Position numbers and translations under genes: made by a program
In this document: one piece after another, positions 22,140 through 34,612 of the stretch
How positions within the stretch are numbered: the stretch's first letter is position 1
Layout of the letters: each line of letters begins with the position of its first letter
The notes under the pieces: model-generated
Seen by the model: only the letters and a program-made list of their open reading frames with translations
Databases searched by the model: none
Told to the model about the DNA's origin: nothing
Assembly: GCA_005406025.1 (NCBI GenBank)
Contig: BGZK01000895.1
Coordinates: 62,001-126,000, forward strand
Direction: 5' to 3'
DNA: 64,000 bases
Source: Eumeta japonica
Taxonomy: Eukaryota > Arthropoda > Insecta > Lepidoptera > Psychidae

Positions 22140-25100
22140 AAAAGGAAAGTCATTAAATTTGTTAAACCACTTTTAAATCACCAATTTTGTAACAAGGCAT
22201 CACAGTTCATAGACATAAGCGTATAAAAAAATATGTAATCGAGCCAAAATATTTGCATAATTTTTGTAATTTTTTTATAGTACTTGTAAGGGTCAAACGA
22301 GCATGCGGCCATCGGAAAGTAGATGGCCGTTAAATTACATTTCTAACTCAATAAACATACGTGTTTTGCTAAAACAGTATTATCTCTGGCGCGGTCCGTA
22401 TTTCGTTACTGGATCACGTGCATATCAAATAAATATAGGGGAGGGTCAGTCCCGGCCAATTACACGGACGAGTAATGGCTTCTTCCTAAAACCCTCTTTA
22501 ATATCATACCGGACACAACTTTGTGGAGAGGAGGCTATTATTATAATAAGAGTTGTAAATATAAATATACATAGAACGAAAAAAACATTCATAAACGTGC
22601 ACTAAAGCAAAAAAATTGGGCTTTGGCTATGTCGTGGACACGGTTGTATATTTTATGCGAATGCGTTCATATAACGGATCAGTGTTCCCACATAATCGAT
22701 ATCTATGCAGTCCCAGCGTTGATATAGAAGCGAGTACATCATCCGCTTGCGTAGCCTCAGTCGCCCAGGCGCAGGTGTACTAGCGCCGTCGTTGATCACC
22801 TCGGACTCCTTCACTCTTTTACGACCCTGGCAGTCACGTAGCGTTTTATAGGTATCCTTGGATTGTTCTTGAGAAGTCCTTTCCAACCGTATACGATCTT
22901 CATTTTGATTTAGAATTTTGACGATTGTAAGCCGATATTGTATTATTTATTTCAATTTTTCACTTTAACTCTATATATATTTTCTGTTTCTCGCTAATAT
23001 TTTATATACGCTATCGATAGATTTGTACGAGGGCTGACAATTGAAACTCAAACGAAGATCATAGCTTCTCGTAGTCAAAATTTAATAAAAAAAAATTTGT
23101 GACGCAGCAAAACGACCTCAAAATATCCCCTTTCCCCTTCCGCTGCGCGCGACGCTTCACAGTCCTCACTCAAAGAAACGAATTCTTTGGGTCTTTAGCT
23201 AGCGATGGTGTAATTCAATTTTGAATGTAGATGATAGATGGTAGCTGCAGCATCAAAAAGTATCCTCCGATTTTGTTTTCATTACTTTTCTGAATTGCCT
23301 GCCACCATAGAATCAAATTTAAAGACGTATTCACGTTATAAGTAAAAAACCTGGTCAATCATGAGAACTGCTGACAGAAGTGAAAATTTAAAACGCATTT
23401 ATATAATATAAATAACAGTGGTTTTACTTGGATATTCGAATTATTTGTTCTATGATAAATTGGAATTTCATAATTTGTAAGTTAAAACTGTTTACATTAG
23501 CCTGGTTTTGAATTTTATCAGTACTCCGAAGAACAATTATATTTAATTTTATTTTAATATGGTTTATTTATTATCAAAGCATATGATGGGCTACGCAAGC
23601 CCAGTATTAAATATAAATGCAATTTCGTTAGTACAATAATTAATATATATTTTTTTGTCTATATAAATAATATATGTATACAATTCACTTCATTGTCTGC
23701 ATTATGATCACTTTACAACAATATTGAAGCTATTTTGTACTGTCAATAATTTCATTATATTCTGAATATAATGCAATTAGCTTTTGGTAAATAAAATAAT
23801 AAACAATAACTCTATATATAAACAATATACTATATTTTCATGTTAAAACACTAATCTGTTTTTACTCCCTTTTTACTGAACAGTTCGAACTAGAACACAA
23901 TTTAAATGACGCAGAATACATTAGATAGCATTAACACGCCACGTGACCGCGTTGGTCGTTGCTATTAATTTTCACCCTGTTCAACTTGTTTAAAGAAATT
24001 TTCATTTCTATAAAAAAGCTTTTACAAAAATTTACTTAAGAAGAATATAGGCTTTGTTCGTGTATAACACAGGAAATTTGATGTGGTTAAATTTTGACTG
24101 CAGCGTCAGTTCATTCATAAATTTAACATTAGCTATTAGTAATGGGAACCATTAGCAGATCTATAAGTCCCATCCACCAAATTTAGCAGGACTACGAGTC
24201 TCATCTAACAAATGTGTACCATTACATTAGGTGTTACTTTAGGAGATTAAACTATAACATAACATTTCTGCTCTTAGTCGTTAAAAAATTAATTGCGTAT
24301 TCTGACTGCAGTGCAAGATCTAAGGTTGTTAAATGTTGTACTCTCCACGGAATTTAAATACATTTATTTTTTGTGAAACGCTGACATCAAGCAACTGAAT
24401 AAATAAAAAAAATACAGTCTAGATGCACATCGGCTTATAAGCTCTGAATCTCAAGTAAGTTAAGAAAAATTGATGTGAGCTTTATTGGAATACGATACTT
24501 TCTTTTCGTCTGAAACGACTATAAAACCGTATTTTTATACAAATGCAACGTAAAAAAGGACAATAAAATTACTAACAGAAAGTTTTGAACACGAAACTAC
24601 AGCTAGAACAAGAATTATTATAAGAAATTAATAATAATCAATAAATAAACAAGAATGTATATGACACATTTCCAAATGACATCAAACGCCGAGACTTCGT
24701 GTTGTAAAACATTCTGAGAAATAATTAGTAGCTACGAAGATTAAAAATTAAGTGGAAATAAAAGAGCATACAACAAAATTATTATACAAAAAATACCAGA
24801 ACCTCAAACACGTCAAAACCATCAAAAATGAAAATAATTGAATGCGACCTTGGTATGTGGGCATGCGCCGTGCCAATTTCTTCAATTGTAGATGTAGATT
24901 TTACTGTCATTTAGTTCGCCAAATTTTGCTCATCTTATTTTTTTTTTAATTTTTGATTGTATAGTGGTTCTTAAAAATTAAGCCATTATCCATTCGTGCT
25001 GTTAGCGGACACCTATCACTGTCTATATCCTTGTTTGTAATTGCTCTGTCTGTACTGCCAGGACTATACAAATAACTAACATATGATGAGTGGTTAACAG

Positions 25101-25505
25101 TTATCTACACCGTAACCAGTATACTTTGCAGGGGTCTAGTTTTGAGCCAGAAACAATAAGAGTAATTGTAGAGTATCATAATAGTATAAATTGGCTAAAG
25201 CTAAAAGTTTATACCATTTCGTACCGCTTATGCGGAATTACTAGCAAAATGAAATTTTATAATCTTCCGTTTTGATGGTTGTACTGTTCATGATGATTTG
25301 TATTATTCGTAATTGTAGACACATGAATTACTTCGATTTCCATAATTAGATTTCAGAGTATGTGCAATGCGCTACGGAACCAGATTAAGAAGACGTTTGA
25401 CGTGAACAATAAACCTTTAGGATTGACCGCATGACCTCTGCGGAGTGGCCAACGCAGTGCCCTGCCGGTGACGGGCCAGGCCGCTGGCTGTAATAGAAAA
25501 TAATA
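22140..25505. other. Long non-coding stretch
   Basis: No gene accepted. 22380-22480 and 23095-23160 are short GC-rich patches. A 77-residue minus-strand frame (22653-22886) is rich in charged residues (E-R-T-S-Q-E-Q-S-K-type text) and faintly recalls transposon-encoded basic regions, but it cannot be named. 24150-24215 is a diverged two-copy tandem of about 34 bases. Confidence 0.45.
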
Positions 25506-25984
25506 CAGTGAAACCTGTTTAAGTGAGACCTGCAAGGGACCTGCAATGTCGTTTCACTTATAGAGGTATTCCACTTACCCAGTGTCTCAGATATACAGGT
25601 ATAAATAAATATCTGTCTCATTTACAGAGAGTTCCATTAATAGAGGTGAGAATACAGGTTATTTCAGTTATACAGGTGCGATCATTAAATAAAATAACGT
25701 GTACTTACGTACTTGGAATTACGTGTGGAATTTGTGGGTAGAATAAGAATGAGTAAACAAACAATGTTATCTCAGTTACAGAGGTATATGCATATAAAAT
25801 TTACTCGCTGTCTCAGTTATAGAGGTAACTATGATGATAAATCGAAAGAACAAATCCCAGATATAGAGGCTTACCTCGTCCCACTAACAGAGGTAATTCA
25901 CTGCCAAAGTGTTGGGACCTCAGCATGAGTTCCAGTTATGGAGGTTTCTCACTTATCCAGGTCCCACTTAACCAAGTTTCACTG
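25506..25984. mobile_element. 479-bp MITE (TA target, CAGTGAAACC ends)
   Basis: Starts CAGTGAAACCTGTTTAAGTG and ends with the inverted counterpart (CACTTAACCAAGTTTCACTG). TA lies immediately outside each end (25504-25505 and 25985-25986), as for Tc1/mariner/pogo-type elements, and the CAGTG-AA end is pogo/Tigger-like. Inside are about 11 irregularly spaced copies of a motif close to CAGTTATAGAGGT, for example near 25556, 25591, 25667, 25773, 25815, 25858, 25881 and 25932. The TIR itself carries the reverse of this motif. No transposase frame. Non-autonomous. Confidence 0.85.
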
Positions 25985-26809
25985 TAATAGGAAAGAGGAG
26001 AGGTTGAGTTAGGGGAACTGTAGCTGAAATATCGAACGTAAAAACCTCTCGAGCAAAGGGAAAACAGAAAAAAAGTCACTCATGCAAAAGTGATTGTTTG
26101 TTGTAAATGAATTGGGTTAATTACTGCACCACGACACTATTTAAAACAATTCTAATTAGATCAGACTTGGATTTCATTCGACAATTTTCAGTTTATAGAA
26201 CACAGAGTCTAGAGAATGCAAAGTATCAAAAAGACAATAAACTGGAGTTAAACCAAAACTGTCTAATTAGTTTTTATATAAATATTAATAACAATTGAAG
26301 AGTACAGGATGTTGTAAATATAGGGTACAAAATGTTGATTTGAAATTAAAATTTGCGAGTTAGACGGAATTGTGTAAATACGCAACATTTAGTAACAAAA
26401 TTCATACATGGGACAAATTAACGAAAATCGGACTTTCCTAAATCAATGTTGTTAGATGCGTTTTGAACTTTTTTGGCGCCTCCCGCTCTTCCTCTTATGG
26501 TCAATATACTACAAGGGAAAAACGTTCACCTACGATTCTCAAGAAAACATAAAAACCTCGTGTCTTAGTTTCCATTTGACTGGACCTGCCGCCTCAGTGC
26601 TGACATGTAATAATCTTTACTTTAACTAACTCTCATTAATTCATTGCAAACGAAACAGTAGCCGACAAAATAGCTCAAGCAGGCCCAAATAACGAAATAG
26701 CTATAGGAATTTGATAATTTTAATATAATGTATGCTACATTTTTTTTAAGTAAACTTTACTTATTTTTTTGCTTTTATCATTCTGATTTCTACTTTATGT
26801 TTACGATCC
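25985..26809. other. Non-coding stretch
   Basis: No coding region and no recognised repeat. Confidence 0.45.
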
Positions 26810-27110
26810 GACTGCGACTTTTTGGCCATCTGTCCGTCCGTCGTGGACGATTCGTCATTCCCGTGTAGGCCGTCACGTATTACGCCTGAGCCGCATTCGT
26901 TTCTCGTTCGCGTCTGTTCGACGGTAGCAAACTTACGACAGCATGTTTAGTCCGCGCCGCAAAAGGACAACGGGACTCGTTTGTTCTCTCGTCGCGTCCC
27001 CGTCACTGTGAGACAATCCAATTTTCTTGGCCCTCGTCGGAACATTATTTACATACGACCTATTCCTTCGGGCATAGAGTACGGCGCGCCGACCCGCTGT
27101 GTGATTTTAG
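26810..27110. promoter_or_regulatory. GC-rich island
   Basis: About 300 bases clearly richer in G+C and CpG than either flank, without repeats I recognise. The plus-strand open frame (26981-27211) matches nothing and uses no convincing start. Possible regulatory DNA, by composition only. Confidence 0.25.
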
Positions 27111-27799
27111 ATTGTGCTCTTGTTATTATTTTATTAACAAACAGCTCTTCTGAGCTCCTCGGAATGTATATAGGGAATGCAATTACAGTAGCTCGACTGG
27201 TGGAGTATTAATGAATATGATATTTATGTGTCCCACCGTTAGTTAAAATTATATGAAAGTCGGAGAAAAATAATAAAAAAAGAATAATTATATTAACATT
27301 GTTGTGTACGATTAAAACTAATTGTTAAATAACAACAAAGATTGCCTAAGTATGAGAAATTTAATACGTATTATAAAACACAAAATCTACTTTTCTGTTT
27401 GTTTTTCTGCAGACGCTTCAAAGACGTCACAGAGCCTGAAAGGATAATTATAAACGAACAATTGCCATAGTGGAACACATACATCTGGTATATCCACCGT
27501 AGCACTTTTCCTCAACAAGGCGAAAAAAAGGAAAATAATGAACTCATGCACGAATTCCATAAACTGAGACAAGATTATCTCGTACTCATACTACAATATT
27601 TTCTCAAGACAACCATTTTCCTTTCTATGTCTAGGCAATGTGCTCCTCACCCAGACCGATCAGAACTGATGGCCGGAAACCAAAGAATTTGCAAGATGCT
27701 ACAACACGGTACACGCTAGATGCACAGCCCATACTCATAATGTCTTCTTAGTTAAAGAAAGTTGAAAATGAAAAAGTTAAAGACGAAACCTTAAGACCA
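27111..27799. other. Non-coding stretch
   Basis: AT-rich and then mixed sequence. 27640-27800 may be badly decayed upstream parts of the Jockey relic, but no motif can be pointed to. Confidence 0.4.
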
Positions 27800-28275
27800 C
27801 ACTAGTTTTAAAAGTCAAATTCGCATACAACTTATCAAAGACAGAGCGGTGTTTTATCTCGGCCACTTTCGTCCGATGCTTATCGCTCCAAGTGAGCTAT
27901 TTCTTCATAAAAAAGGAACGTTATTCAAAACTCGTACACGTCCAGTTCTCATTTGTGTCGGAATAATCTTCAAGCATATACCATCTTACAAATCGCACAA
28001 ATTTCAAGTCACTCAGAATAGATTCATGAATACAGCTACCTACAAGTGCCGCATGGTATACGTTATAAATCTCAATCTACACAACGGCTTGTGCCTACAG
28101 ACTATCGCGACTTTTCTATAAAAGAACCAGTTCCAGAACCGGATACGTCACTTTGAATTGGGAGGAAATTTCTCCAATCCGTTGATAGCTGCAGTCATAT
28201 ACCTATATAGTCTTAAGTTCTGGCTTTAACGCCGACCTAATCAAGTTCTCACCATGTTTAACCATAAAACCTTAC
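27800..28275 (+). pseudogene. Jockey-type LINE reverse-transcriptase relic (C-terminal)
   Basis: From about 27800 the frame reads F-K-S-Q-I-R, D-R-A-V-F-Y-L-G, then L-F-K-T-R-T-R-P-V-L. Next come H-K-F-Q-V-T-Q-N-R-F, an L-H-N-G-L block and T-I-A-T-F-L. This order matches the C-terminal region of Jockey-clade elements (RPVxxYAS, KLQVxQNRFLR, LHxDLxxPTI). After a frame change, N-F-S-N-P-L-I-A-A-A and R-R-P-N-Q-V-L continue the same family pattern to about 28260. The catalytic palm is not present, so this is a 5'-truncated, mutated copy. The piggyBac relic lies immediately downstream in the opposite orientation. Confidence 0.65.
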
Positions 28276-28475
28276 ACTGTCTGGCGTATACATTATTCCT
28301 ACACAGGGGTAATAAGGTACCCCAAAACTAAATAGCCCATAAATTGTATAAATAAAAGTCATTTTAGAAAATGATACCTTTATTTATATCAATTAACACA
28401 GAGATCACAAATCAGCCTTATAATTTTGACAATAATATATCAATTTCAGCAAGTTTTGCATACTTTGACTTGGTG
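28276..28475 (-). other. Likely 3' flank of the piggyBac relic
   Basis: On the minus strand an AATAAA signal lies near 28379-28384, about 95 bases after the transposase stop, consistent with its 3' UTR. The imperfect palindrome GGGGTAATAAGGTACCCC (28306-28323) could be part of the element end, but no matching copy was seen on the far side. Confidence 0.35.
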
Positions 28476-30140
28476 TTACAAGCAAATTGGAATTTTGCAC
28501 TTAGTGCACTGGGTCTTGCTTTTACGATCCCTGTTTCTTAGGCAGAAACCACAACACCCCTGCGAGTGACATTCAGATCCAGAAGAATCGACAAGCATAA
28601 ATTTATTTAGGATCGCCGAAATAATTTCTTTTATATCACTCCTCAAATTAGGCGTTTGTAGTCGTTCCTCTAAATGTTGTTGTATAAGATTCAGGCCCAA
28701 CTGGTTGAGAAAAGTGCGACGATACTTTGTGTCAGGCTTATTAGCTTTTAAGCATTTGAAGAGAACCCAAGTGTCGATACCAATACCATTTAGTGATGTA
28801 TAAATTATGCACATTTGGTTTTCTTTGAACAAAGTATTTTTAGCTATGGCGTCGAAAATATCCACTCCTCCCTTGGTCTTGTTATAAAATGGATTATTTC
28901 TGGAAGTTCGACATCATTGTCGTTATCTGGAGAGTCGTGGAGAGTTGACAACATGATGATAATTTTCTTTTTCGTCGATTTTGGTGGACAATAGAACAAA
29001 AGAGTGAGAGGTCCATCATACGCAGACATAGTGGTGTTTTTTCTGTTTGTCAACTTCAAAAATGATTCTGGTATTTCACTGATATTCTCACCCGTTGTTC
29101 GGCCAGATGCTTAGCTAGTGGTATACTGGTGAACCAGTTGTCCATGGTTATGTTGCAATGGGAAGGTTATGGTTAGCTCCATGGCGAAGTACTCTGGCAC
29201 TGACATATTTGGAGGAGGAGATGTTTGACCTACATAAACTATCGTTTTTAACATATAAGCAGTGTTGGCATCGCACATCATCAGTATTTTTATCCCGTAT
29301 TTATCAGGCTTGGAGGGTATATACATTTTAAAGACATATCGCCCTCCAAAAGATAATAATTGTTCGTCAATAGTACAGCAATCAGTTGGTGTGTAGTATT
29401 CTTGGCAAATGTTTATGATATGATCAAAAACTTCATGAATTGGAGCTAAGCGATCACTTAAGCGACGTTCTTCACGAGTGTCTTTATGATCAAACCTGAG
29501 GCAGTTTATCAAAAATTCAAATCGACAACGGGACATTGTAACTCTAAAAATCATGACTCCAGTGAACTTGTAAAACAGCTCTTTCGTATTCATGTCATTC
29601 ATTTTGAAAACTCCTGCTAAGTAAAAAAGTCCAATTAATGCCTTTAACTCCGTCAATGACACTGGTTTTCGAATGATTGTAAAGTTCACGATACGTTACT
29701 CTCTTCATCATCTTCATCGTCCTGGTATTCTTTATATTTTTTACGCTGCTTGTCAGTTTCTGAATTTATATGATAGACAATTTTTCAAGTATTTCATCAT
29801 TTAGAAATAGAGACCAACCTTCTATTGGCTTTGTTTCATTTTTTGCGACACCTCTATTTTCTGGAAAATGCATTGTAATGTTACGTTGCTGGATTCGGCG
29901 CCTAACTGGCTTGTCCACTCCACTCCACTTTTATACTCCACTTATATCTGTTATTCATTCCTTTCCCGTAAAAACCCTTGGCGCCTTTAAAACCCTTAAT
30001 TTTCCTTGTCTTTTCAAGTTTTGAGACACCTTGTAAGGTCAGATCATCATCACTACTAAAGCTCCCTTCACGAGTCACTAATGCGTTGTCCGTCTTTTAG
30101 GAAGGAATAGGATATCTGACTCTCACTCACTGAATGAAAC
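28476..30140 (-). pseudogene. piggyBac transposase relic
   Basis: DDD transposase of the piggyBac family, spread over at least four frames. From the N-terminus: an acidic segment with SSDDD near 30080, then RRRIQQRN near 29900. The large domain at 29111-29689 holds TIDEQL (first catalytic Asp, near 29367). After a frameshift comes M-D-N-W-F-T (second Asp, near 29140). 28844-29059 follows, then K-G-G-V-D (third Asp, near 28860). The C-terminus is a Cys-rich tail (C-x4-CC-x2-C ... C-x2-C-x4-C, about 28485-28570) ending at TAA. About 555 residues in total is the normal family length. An in-frame stop near 29770 and the frameshifts make it dead. The enzyme would cut at TTAA sites, but I could not locate its end repeats. 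Confidence 0.85.
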
Positions 30141-31819
30141 ATCAGAAGCTATTACTGCACGTTTGTATTCTTTGAGAGGGTGGTATCTCACCAGTCGAGC
30201 TTCTCTATTTTCATGGTTTTTTTTTCTACTTTCACATTATATAAAACGTATACGTGTCACAATGAATTCAAATAAATATATTTTTCATAAGCAACCCACC
30301 TTGATTAAGCTGATAACATATCATATGAATCTGCCGCAGTGATTCTGAAGTAACATAAAATAGTCCCGATACAGGATCTACGAATACAGATATCTCAATG
30401 TACATGAATTTTTATTTTCAATAAATTTTTCTTTTTGTGTTAAAAAGAATAAGTATTTTTGAAGAAATAACAAATCTGACAATAACAGTGTTTTTATTGA
30501 TATGTGTGTATTCATATTAACCTAAAGTGCAATACGAATATAATAGAGGCAATTTAAATACTGATTTTCTTAAGTCAAGAGTAAAGCACAACTCATAGTT
30601 ATACTTCTCATGACGAGGCGTGCAAATGCTAAACATTCGACTGAATTTAGATTTTGTAACTTGAAAGAAATAAAACAAGTAATCAAGAGCTATGCAATAA
30701 TACAGTCCAGTTCTATAATTTGTAGAATTAAACTCTTATACACGTTAAGTGTATGAGTCGATAATTGATTCTTTATGAATATTGAAATAGAATAATTTAT
30801 CAAATTAATTCGTGATGTCAAACCATTGTAATCGTAAACACTTTTAAATAGTTACATTTCATAAAAAACCAAAACTTTTCTTTTGTACATATCCTCCTGT
30901 GTACTCTATAATTGTGATAACTTTGAAAAACCAATAATAAAAATTTCAGTAGATTTCTAACAATCGAGCATTTGAAAGGCCTTAGATATCTATACATTTT
31001 ATAGAACATTTAAAAGAAAAATTGCTTCAGTTGGTTATGCTTTTGTTAAATGCATAATGATTCATGTATATACACAATAAAATAACTATTTTTTGTACGC
31101 ATCTAAAGATTTTCGCAATACAAGTTGTAAATAATTATCAAACGAGCACAAAGTGCCTTTTATTGTCACGAATAACACGTATTACATTACATATATACCC
31201 ATACCACAAAACCAATATTCGCGAGGCACCAGTTTACACAATGTAAGAGCTACTCTTTTCGACAAAGTGAAAATGTTATTATCACACTTTATTATGGTCA
31301 CATTTAGCGTATAAAAGTATTTAAACTCATATTTCTCACCATGAAACTTGCCTATTCCTTTATATACACATCAGTGTTCCTTTCCTTGGTTACTCCAAGT
31401 CGACGAACTCCCGCCCTGCAACACATAAACGGCAAAAGTAGGTCAGATACCAAACCTTAACCTATTTTTTAGGGAAGAAAAGAGGAGATATTTCATACTT
31501 TAGATAAGCTAAAAGCCACACAATGAATTTTGTTGTTACAGAGATAGCAGTACACCCTTAGACGTGAAATGTATTTATGAAACAGAAAATTCTTTGATTT
31601 TATACGAATACCCTTATACGTTTTGTGTGCGTCGACTTTTATATTTATAAAGACCTTTTCTAATTTAGTATTACAATTCTTTTAAAAAACATTGTATATT
31701 ACAACGTTAGTTGTAGTATAATATACTATTTTCCGGCAGTCTTATACGTATATTTGTCTTGGTGCTTGTATCTAGTCTACGGGAATAATTAATATCGCAT
31801 TAGGCCGGAGACAAATCGA
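30141..31819. other. Non-coding stretch
   Basis: Presumably includes the 5' end of the piggyBac copy (about 30140-30300), without an identifiable terminal repeat. Otherwise AT-rich with no gene. Confidence 0.4.
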
Positions 31820-31960
31820 AGTCAAAGGACAACCATTACTTCTACCCAAGCGCCTCGCTGCGTGCGTGACGTCACCGCTGCGGCGCCGTACACAACGAGG
31901 CCGCTTCTAACCTTTGGAAGTCACTCAGCGCCGCATCGTTTAGCGCACGGACGTCACATA
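31820..31960. promoter_or_regulatory. GC-rich island with CRE palindrome
   Basis: Full TGACGTCA at 31867-31874 within GC-rich text, with a further GGACGTCAC half-match near 31951. Candidate regulatory DNA only. Confidence 0.3.
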
Positions 31961-32714
31961 GTGACAAATGACTATTATCAAATTTGTATGAACGTTTTTA
32001 ACCTTCATTTAATGTTGATCGGGTTTGAATACGTGAATGTCTCACGAACGTCTCGACTTTCCGACTTTTCGAAGTGAAACTTCTTTACGCACGTCGGGGG
32101 AAAATTTAATACGGTATAAAATAACGTCACGTTTGCTCATCACATTTTCCCGTCACGTTTGCTTGTCACGAGGCTTTTTTATTATGTTAAATGTAAAGCA
32201 TATGTCTCATTTTAGCTACCATAAATTTTATTTGTAAAAGTGTTTAGTAATAATTCTATCATTGTAAACCAAATTGAGTAATGTTTATAACCAAAATTAT
32301 AGTACAATTTATTACAGTATCTGTATTTATCTTCCTCATGAAATAACTTTCATGTAAAATGAAAAAGAACTTTACTTAGCTCAAACATTATCCATTTAAA
32401 GTACTTTAAATTTCAAACAAGACAAAAATTATATATGTGTAACCTAAAGGAGTTTAATTTTTTACGTGTGTATAAACGCATATTTTTTTCGTATGTAAAA
32501 TAAACGTTTCATATCTCATCAATTTTAATAAGCACATATAACATGGCAGTTACTAACCTGCATTTTATATATCTTAAAAAAAATAATCATTACCCAAAGT
32601 TTGTAGAAGCGACTGTAATTATGAAATGATAAGGCGGTATAATTTTCCATCTTAAACAATTGCAATATCAAGATAAGATCATTGAACCGCTTTCAATCCT
32701 CTAAAAATCAACAC
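31961..32714. other. Non-coding stretch
   Basis: CGTCACGTTTGCT(C/T) occurs twice close together (near 32125 and 32151), an imperfect local duplication. Nothing else recognised. Confidence 0.4.
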
Positions 32715-32990
32715 ACAATGCGTTGACCGTGCGCGGGCGAGCGCACGACGCGCAGCCGCAATACATTATTAATTTACTTTCCAGCGCCGAGCTCCACGGT
32801 TCAATGCGGTACGAGCTCCGCAATTTCCTGCATCCGAGCCGGCTCCATTCTTGTCGCTTCCATCTGCACGTACTTATGCCGTTCGCGGGCGCGTCCTCTA
32901 TTTTCTACCGTGTGCATGCCTATATTGAATTACGTTTACATGCAGGCATTATCGCTCGACGACGCTCGGGGAATATACAAACGGACTGTA
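32715..32990. promoter_or_regulatory. GC-rich island
   Basis: About 275 bases rich in GC and CpG, beginning GTGCGCGGGCGAGCGCACGA. The 98-residue open frame (32723-33019) through it has no recognisable domain and is probably a consequence of the low stop-codon density. Candidate conserved non-coding element. Confidence 0.3.
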
Positions 32991-33394
32991 TATTAATATA
33001 TGCATTGGTTCGAGATTAAGTTATGAAACCTTAACCCGGAAGGATGCGTTTTATCATCATGGTGACAGCTTTAGTCATTTTGAGCACCTTGATGGAAAAT
33101 GATTTTCCGATTTGTCATTTATAACACATAATTATTGATGCTCTTTCTGCTTAATAATCAAAGATATTTTCGGAATTTCACATCGATGATATATAAAAAT
33201 TAAACAAACCTTTTGCTGAATTAGAAAAGGCTTCTTCAATAAAAATTTTAAAATATCTATACTTTCCTCAACGAGGCCATAAATTTCATATCTTGTCTCC
33301 AGTAATTTAATACAGATTAAATTTTAGTTACCACTACACCTTCAGTGACATTTAAAACTAAAACAAATTTATCTACAAGCCACTATATACATAT

Positions 33395-33790
33395 ACTTAC
33401 TAGCTTCCGCCCGTTCTTCTGTCCACATAGGCGAAATAAATTCATTTATTATAAATATCGACCGATTATGATAATTAATCATAATTCTGATTGCTATCTC
33501 GTTCTCGATTCTTTTTTCTGGTCTTGTTCTAAATTCTAATTTGTATCACTCAGGATTCTGAACCCCGTTTCGATTTAAGTAGGTTCCAATTCTGAACCCG
33601 CTTTCGATCCCGGTTTCGTTCGCAATTTTGATCTCTTCTTACTCCGATAGGAATCGGATCGGAGTCACAATCTTTATTCTAGTTTTGGTCCCATGGTCGA
33701 TTTAGTTTTTGTTTCTAGATTCCGCTCTAAACTTTTCTCCTCGTCCCGTTTCCAATTTCAATTCTTTCAATAGTTTTAATTCACCAGGGA
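33395..33790 (+). repeat. Interspersed repeat (TAGCTTCCGCCCG / GATCC family)
   Basis: ACTAGCTTCCGCCCGTTCTTC near 33400 and later GAACCC-GTTTCGAT and GATCCCGGTTTCGTT text resemble the copies near 40672-40930 and 5500-5740. Confidence 0.45.
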
Positions 33791-34105
33791 AAATTTTAGT
33801 ATCGAAATAAACTTTATGCACTATTACTTTAGGATACCATTATTTTTTTATGAGTGAAAGAATTTTTAGGACCTTAGCAAAACAAACATGCAGATGAAAC
33901 CAAAGCGATTTGTCAGTAGTCTATTTTATTCAATGATTTTCTAATTAATGATGTGATTCTTAACATTGGTTTGGTAGTCCGGTTCAATAAGTACAAATAC
34001 GCTGATAACGTAAGATACGAATGCCAGTTTCCTCCTTCAAAAACTTCCCATTCGCAAGTTTATAGAATAAATAGAATATTCCCATCACCAATTTTATAAA
34101 AATTA
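33791..34105. other. Non-coding stretch
   Basis: Probably the decayed end of the preceding repeat. No gene. Confidence 0.35.
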
Positions 34106-34612
34106 TTAGGTCGGGGAGAAATTATTTTTATGTTTTATATACAAACTCAAGATAATTTTTCATCATGTTTTGTTTACATTTAACTATAATATAAACATGC
34201 CATTTTGTTTAACAATTTGTTGCCATTTCGTAAGTAGGGACATAATCTCATTGCTGCAGAGATTTCGGGACTTCTTATCAAAAAACTGCGACAAGATGTT
34301 TTGACAATTCTCTCTTGATAAAAACCTAACACTACCTAAAGAATTCTCAAGAGACCAAACAGGTGAAAATCTGAGGATCAAAAATTAGGATATGGTGGAT
34401 GCATTAACACTTTCCTACCAAACTCTCTTAATTATTGCTGAGTGGCTAAAGATGTGTGTGGTTTGGCGTTACTATTGTGAAAAATCACACCCTTTGTGTT
34501 GATCTATTTCGGCCGTTTTTCTTTACTTTTTGCTCTAGTATCTTCAGCAGTAGGTAGTAGAAATTCGAATTGATGGTTTTGTCCGGCGGTAAAAGTTTAT
34601 AACAAACAGAAC
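34106..34612 (-). pseudogene. mariner-type transposase relic, C-terminal part with one end
   Basis: On the minus strand the relic reads CYKLLPPDKTI, then K-G-V-I-F-H-N-S-N-A-K-P-H-T-S, H-P-P-Y-P and S-S-D-F-H-L. It ends with a C-terminal block containing Q-F-F-D-K-K and T-K-W-Q-Q-I-V-K-Q-N-G, stopping near 34184. These match the catalytic and C-terminal regions of mariner transposases. The usual H-D-N-A-R-P-H has Ser in place of the catalytic Asp, and frameshifts and stops are present. Downstream, TTAGGTCGGGGAGAAA at 34106 with TA just outside (34104-34105) is a plausible terminal inverted repeat. The other end was not found, so the copy is truncated. Confidence 0.75.

Noticed and set aside
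22653..22886. 77-residue charged minus-strand frame as a transposon protein
   Set aside because: Faint resemblance to basic regions of transposon proteins but no definable motif.
23027..23055. ACGAGGGCTGACAA as a mariner terminal repeat
   Set aside because: No inverted partner and no transposase sequence nearby.
32723..33019. 98-residue plus-strand frame in a GC-rich island
   Set aside because: No domain, no splice signals in suitable positions; open only because GC-rich sequence has few stops.
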